Notes under the pieces: generated by a model
Seen by the model: only the letters and a program-made list of their open reading frames with translations
Databases searched by the model: none
Told to the model about the DNA's origin: nothing
Source: an uncultured Sulfurovum sp.
GTDB lineage: Bacteria; Campylobacterota; Campylobacteria; Campylobacterales; Sulfurovaceae
Reading direction: 5' to 3'
Assembly (NCBI GenBank): GCA_902727935.1
Contig: CACVAX010000006.1
Coordinates: forward strand, 62,001-126,000
DNA: 64,000 nt
Position numbers and translations under genes: made by a program
Part shown: positions 60,492 through 64,000 of the stretch, piece by piece
Numbering within the stretch: position 1 is the first letter of the stretch
Layout of the letters: each line of letters opens with the position of its first letter

Positions 60492-60998
60492 ATGTTTAAT
60501 TTTTTTAAAGATGAATTTGTATTGGCTAACATAAGTGAACAAGAGTTGATTTCGGAAGAAGTACTTCATCTTAAAGCGTTAATCAAAGATTTAATTTGTG
60601 AAAAATTCTCTTCTTCATTAACCTTATGCATTCTTGACTCTGGCTCTTGTAATGGCTGTGAGTTGGAGTTACAAATGCTTTTTTCGCCTCTTTATGATTT
60701 GGCTTCTTGTGGCATTCAAGTTGGCTATGATAGTTCCAAAGCTGATATGGTCTTGCTCACAGGACTATTAACAGAAAATATGTCTGCTGAATTAGAAGAT
60801 GTGTATAAAACACTTAGAGAGCCTAAATGGATGATTATGCTTGGGGATTGTCCTATTTCTTTTAGCCCATTTCATAAAACTTTTGCCTTAAAAGAGAGAG
60901 AAAAAAATCATTTTGAAAGAGCATTTCATATTGGAGGTTGTCCTCCTTCACCTTTGGTTTTATTACAAGGCTTACATGAATTTTTAAAAAAAGCTTAA
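60492..60998 (+). CDS. HyfI/NuoB-like iron-sulfur subunit
   Basis: 168 residues. Four cysteines fit the N2-type 4Fe-4S site of NuoB/HycG proteins: C53 and C56 (GSCNGCELEL), C120 (MIMLGDCPIS) and C150 (IGGCPPSP). It would pass electrons to or from the HyfG-like subunit encoded just upstream. The N-terminal 40 residues are a charged extension. No ferredoxin, HyfB/C/E/F or NuoL-type genes lie next to the pair. Confidence 0.8.
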   Translation: MFNFFKDEFVLANISEQELISEEVLHLKALIKDLICEKFSSSLTLCILDSGSCNGCELELQMLFSPLYDLASCGIQVGYDSSKADMVLLTGLLTENMSAELEDVYKTLREPKWMIMLGDCPISFSPFHKTFALKEREKNHFERAFHIGGCPPSPLVLLQGLHEFLKKA

Positions 60999-61084
60999 TT
61001 CCTTTCTCCTTGAAAGAAGTTTTAAAGATATATTAATATAAAATTAATATAATTATTAAATTTAAAATTTAAGGTTTATTTAAA

Positions 61085-61441
61085 ATGAAAAGTAAAATTA
61101 TCATATCGTTCTGTTTATTATTTACGACGCTCAATGCCAATAACTTTAAAAAATCCGTAACTTCTACACAATACACAAATGAAAGTTTACGTCAAGCATT
61201 TAAAGCACATCATAAATTAGCAAAGAAAGGTAATGTGCCTTCTCAATATGCTTTAGGATTGATGTTTCATTATGGTTCAGGGGTAAGACAAAATGCTGAA
61301 TTGGCCAAACTATGGTTTAGAAGGGCATCAAGAAAGGGTCATCCTAAAGCACGGTCAATATTAGCTCGGTTTTATTTGGAGGAGAGACCACTATATGTTG
61401 CTCGAAAAGGTGCTAAATATGGTATGATATCTAATAGATAA
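61085..61441 (+). CDS. Short exported Sel1-repeat protein
   Basis: 118 residues. Signal peptide (KSKIIISFCLLFTTLNAN) followed by about two Sel1 repeats (LAKKGNVPSQYALGLMFHYG, AELAKLWFRRASRKGHPKAR). Strongly basic at the end. Shorter than common Sel1 proteins; periplasmic by the signal. Function unknown. Own transcription is likely, since it is 86 bases from the upstream gene. Confidence 0.7.
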   Translation: MKSKIIISFCLLFTTLNANNFKKSVTSTQYTNESLRQAFKAHHKLAKKGNVPSQYALGLMFHYGSGVRQNAELAKLWFRRASRKGHPKARSILARFYLEERPLYVARKGAKYGMISNR

Positions 61442-61533
61442 GTAGGGGATATTAGATTGTGATAGTAATAATCACAAGTAAGAAAAATTAATTGATTTTT
61501 ATTTTAAACTTAGCTCTTTATGGGTAAATTTGT

Positions 61534-61545
61534 TATACTGAATAT
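61534..61545 (+). promoter_or_regulatory. -10 box abutting the RND gene start (possible leaderless transcript)
   Basis: TATACT (61534-61539) ends six bases before the ATG at 61546, and no ribosome-site sequence is present. If used, transcription would begin at or next to the A of the ATG. The in-frame stop at 61525-61527 excludes a useful upstream start. Confidence 0.35.
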
Positions 61546-63144
61546 ATGAAGCCTTATAAGATTAAAAATATCGCTGGACATCTTGCGACCATCTTTTTAG
61601 CGAATCCTTTAACACCTATACTTGCTTTCGTCATTATTTTATTGGGTTATGTTTCATTGGAAATGATGCCAAGAGAAGAAGACCCCCAAATTGAGGTTAG
61701 TGGTGGGTCAGTTTTGGTCGCAATACCAGGGGCGACACCCAAAGAGATTGAAAATGTTATTATTAAACCTTTAGAACGACGCATACGTGAAATCCAAGGG
61801 GTGAAAGATGTTTATGGTATTGCCATGAACAATGCTGGACTGCTTAATGTTCAGTATCATATTGGAGAAAATAGAGAGTCTTCAAATCTTAAGCTTTATG
61901 ACAAAGTTATGCAACATTTAGATCAACTTCCCAAAGGAACGCTTCCTCCCTTGGTTAAACCTTTTGATATTGATATTGATATTCCCATTGTGACCGTTGC
62001 TTTTTATAAAAACTCTGATAAAAAACTTGATAATATTAAACTTTATAAAACCATTCGTGAAATTCAACAAGATATTAATGCGTTAAATCATGTTTCTAAA
62101 ACCACACTAAAGGGGGTTAAAAAGCCACAGTTTAATGTGTTTATTGATTTACAAAAACTTTCAGCCTACCATATCTCTTTAGGTGAAGTAGCCAAGGCGA
62201 TTCGTTCCATCTCTAGTAATGCACCTGAGATTGATACTACCTCATCGACAGGAAAACTAACGGTCTTTGGAATTAAAAATGCCATTGAAGACATTGATGA
62301 TTTAAAAAATCTTATTGTAGCACAATATAAAAATGCACCTATTTATCTTAAAAGTTTGGCTACCGTTGAGCATAGTTATGACGTTCAAAATTTTCAATCT
62401 GTACTCTTAACTTATCAAAATAAAGAGCATAAAAGTGCCAGACCAATATTTGTGGAGGCAGGGGAGCAGATTACCTTGACGGTTTCCAAACTTAAAGGAA
62501 CAAATGCTGTAAAAATTTCTCAAAATATTATTGAAGCTTTGGCAAAGAATGCAACAACTTTTCAAGAGCAGGGTGTGGGGTATAGAATCACGCGAAACTA
62601 TGGAGACCGTGCCAATGAAGCTGTTAATGAATTGGTACAACACTTGGTGATTACCATTTTTATTATTGCAGCCATTCTTATTCCTTTTTTGGGTTGGCGT
62701 GAATCTTTGGTGGTGACCATTGCTGTCCCCATGATTTTGGCTTTAACACTTTTTATTGCTTATATGACTGACCAAACCATTAATCGTATTACGCTTTTTG
62801 CTTTTTTACTCTCTTTGGGGCTTATTGTGGATGATGCCATTATTGTGATTGAAAATATTCACCGTCGTATGCGTCTACCTGAATCTAAAGGACTCTCTTT
62901 TTCTGAAATTATTGTTCAAGCAACGGATGAGATTGGACCCTCTACCAATATTGCAACCATTGCGATAATGCTCACCATGATTCCCATGGCATTTGTAGGA
63001 GGAATGATGGGACAATTCATGACGCCCATACCTCTAAATGTTCCCATTGCCTTAGCTTTGTCTTTGTTTGTTGCCTATGTTTTTGCTCCTTATTTGGCAA
63101 AAAAATTAATTAAATTCAAGGTTACAAAAGAGGCAAAAGTCTAA
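61546..63144 (+). CDS. RND-type efflux transporter, N-terminal half
   Basis: 532 residues, half the size of AcrB-type pumps. One helix (about 22-40; LTPILAFVIILLGYVSLEMM), MPREEDPQIEV, a periplasmic porter domain (GATPKEIENVIIKPLERRIR), then five helices with IVDDAIIVIENIHRRMR (the D-D pair of helix 4 for proton relay). The end AYVFAPYLAKKLIKF is the sixth helix. The second half is a separate gene starting directly after the stop. Possible substrates are drugs or metals; similar 'acriflavin resistance' pumps without a local outer membrane factor are common. Confidence 0.88.
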   Translation: MKPYKIKNIAGHLATIFLANPLTPILAFVIILLGYVSLEMMPREEDPQIEVSGGSVLVAIPGATPKEIENVIIKPLERRIREIQGVKDVYGIAMNNAGLLNVQYHIGENRESSNLKLYDKVMQHLDQLPKGTLPPLVKPFDIDIDIPIVTVAFYKNSDKKLDNIKLYKTIREIQQDINALNHVSKTTLKGVKKPQFNVFIDLQKLSAYHISLGEVAKAIRSISSNAPEIDTTSSTGKLTVFGIKNAIEDIDDLKNLIVAQYKNAPIYLKSLATVEHSYDVQNFQSVLLTYQNKEHKSARPIFVEAGEQITLTVSKLKGTNAVKISQNIIEALAKNATTFQEQGVGYRITRNYGDRANEAVNELVQHLVITIFIIAAILIPFLGWRESLVVTIAVPMILALTLFIAYMTDQTINRITLFAFLLSLGLIVDDAIIVIENIHRRMRLPESKGLSFSEIIVQATDEIGPSTNIATIAIMLTMIPMAFVGGMMGQFMTPIPLNVPIALALSLFVAYVFAPYLAKKLIKFKVTKEAKV

Positions 63145-64000
63145 ATGGAAAATTTTGTCTATAACATAATTTCAAAGAGCAGATACAAGTGGCTTGTCAT
63201 GATGATGGTGATACTTTCTACCATAGGTGCTATTATGATGCTCCCTAATGAATTGGTTTTAGCCAAAATGCTTCCTGGAAAATCAGCCAATACTTTCACC
63301 ATTTATATTGACACAGCAACCAGTGCTTCGATTGAAGAGACCCAAAGAGTCACGACATGTGTCCAAAACCAAATGATGGAAGAAAAAGAAGTACTGGACA
63401 TGAGTATCAATTTAGGGCAGGGAGCAGCTCTTGATTATGCAGGATTGGTCAAAGGTTCTGCTTTTAAAAATAGAAAAAATCAAGCTGAAGTTGTTATCAA
63501 TTTAACCGATAAGCATGAACGTGCAGAGCCATCTTACATGATGGTACATCGACTGCGTCCAAAGGTTCAAGCAAAATGTGGAGATATTGTTCCTCATACT
63601 TCTATTCGTTTTATAGAAATGCCTTCAGGACCTCCGACTTTGGCGACCATTGTAATTGAACTTTTTGGAAAAGATGACCGACTGTTACGACATACCATAG
63701 GACGTGTTGCAAAAATACTCAAAGAGACAGAAGGTTTAGTGGACATCGATATTATGCAAGATGATTTTTACACCAAATACAATCTAGTCCCCAATAAAGA
63801 GAAGATTATTCGTGCTGGATTAAGTGTTGACCAAGTGAATCAGATTACTTATTTGGCATTTAAAGGCACAGCTGTTGCTGTTAAAAATACAAGAGATCAG
63901 CAAGATCAAATTCCTATATTTTTACGTTTGAGTGATGAAACACGTATGTTGAATGGTAATTCCATTAATGCTTTAAGAACCAAACTCTCTTCGCTAAGGC
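63145..64000 (+). CDS. RND-type efflux transporter, C-terminal half (3' end outside window)
   Basis: The frame is open from ATG 63145, immediately after the TAA of the first half, to the window end (285 codons seen). It starts with a helix (YKWLVMMMVILSTIGAIMML) and MLPGKSANTFTIYIDTATSA, then porter subdomains (IEETQRVTTCVQNQMMEEKE, LVKGSAFKNRKNQAEVVINL). This is the usual beginning of the second repeat of an RND pump, so the pump is encoded in two pieces rather than by one gene of about 1,030 codons. No ribosome site is needed if translation is coupled (TAAATG). Confidence 0.85.
   Translation, partial: MENFVYNIISKSRYKWLVMMMVILSTIGAIMMLPNELVLAKMLPGKSANTFTIYIDTATSASIEETQRVTTCVQNQMMEEKEVLDMSINLGQGAALDYAGLVKGSAFKNRKNQAEVVINLTDKHERAEPSYMMVHRLRPKVQAKCGDIVPHTSIRFIEMPSGPPTLATIVIELFGKDDRLLRHTIGRVAKILKETEGLVDIDIMQDDFYTKYNLVPNKEKIIRAGLSVDQVNQITYLAFKGTAVAVKNTRDQQDQIPIFLRLSDETRMLNGNSINALRTKLSSLR

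Noticed and set aside
61457..61477. 7-bp hairpin TTGTGAT/ATCACAA as a terminator of the Sel1 gene
   Set aside because: No T-tract after it; weak stem in AT-rich sequence.
1..64000. CRISPR arrays, tRNA or rRNA genes, integrases
   Set aside because: No regularly spaced repeats, no tRNA T-loop with matching stems, and no recombinase reading frame were found by eye on either strand.

Overview
The window looks like a chromosomal segment of a free-living member of the Campylobacterota (Sulfurovum/Sulfurimonas/Arcobacter-like). Reasons: strong AT bias, an OprD-type major porin, a DUF3972 protein, a long-form LeuA, QueE/QueD of the Campylobacterota type, a RecB-like helicase-nuclease and a split RND pump. 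The genus is not certain. No rRNA, tRNA, CRISPR array or intact insertion sequence was seen.

Layout. 1-2834: 3' end of a giant repeat adhesin, then a secreted Ig-like protein and a small lipoprotein. 2892-4756: leuA behind a Leu-rich leader peptide. 4767-6720: an exported DUF5011-like protein and queE. 6717-11087: two-component system divergent from a lipid A phosphoethanolamine transferase and a PAP2 phosphatase, with three TTCAT boxes at 11-bp steps between them. 11173-17702: nuclease and helicase genes (PDDEXK_4, NERD-helicase, YhcG), ComEA-like and Sel1 proteins, queD, and a lipoprotein cytochrome c. 17758-22145: moeA, a membrane protein, rsmE, a pseudokinase-like membrane protein, ung. 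22389-32880: an acetate-use block on the minus strand (sensor kinase, regulator, porin, DUF485, actP, DUF294 protein, exonuclease, acs). The porin and acs promoters share a tandem AATGCTAT box at the same distance from a -10 hexamer. 32959-38267: EEP phosphatase, addA-like gene, DUF4258/YgiT pair, rplM-rpsI.

The most striking region is 38418-55355. One peptide-type ABC importer operon (binding protein, two permeases, double ATPase) is interrupted at each of its three gene junctions by a cassette of defence-type genes. Junction 1 holds a Septu-like PtuA ATPase with a frameshifted PtuB HNH gene. Junction 2 holds DUF262, a DUF3696-type ATPase and an unrecognised 273-aa protein. Junction 3 holds two DUF4143 ATPases, a wrecked VapBC toxin-antitoxin pair and a second ATPase+HNH pair. 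All cassettes lie on the same strand as the transporter, and several carry their own -10 elements. This looks like an operon used repeatedly as a landing site for defence genes without visible recombinases.

55495-64000: a lipoprotein zinc metallopeptidase with a small exported partner, a peptidoglycan-binding-domain protein, a DUF3972 protein, an orphan pair of complex I/hydrogenase-4-like subunits (HyfG/HyfI type) without NiFe ligands, a short Sel1 protein, and a split RND transporter whose second half runs off the window.
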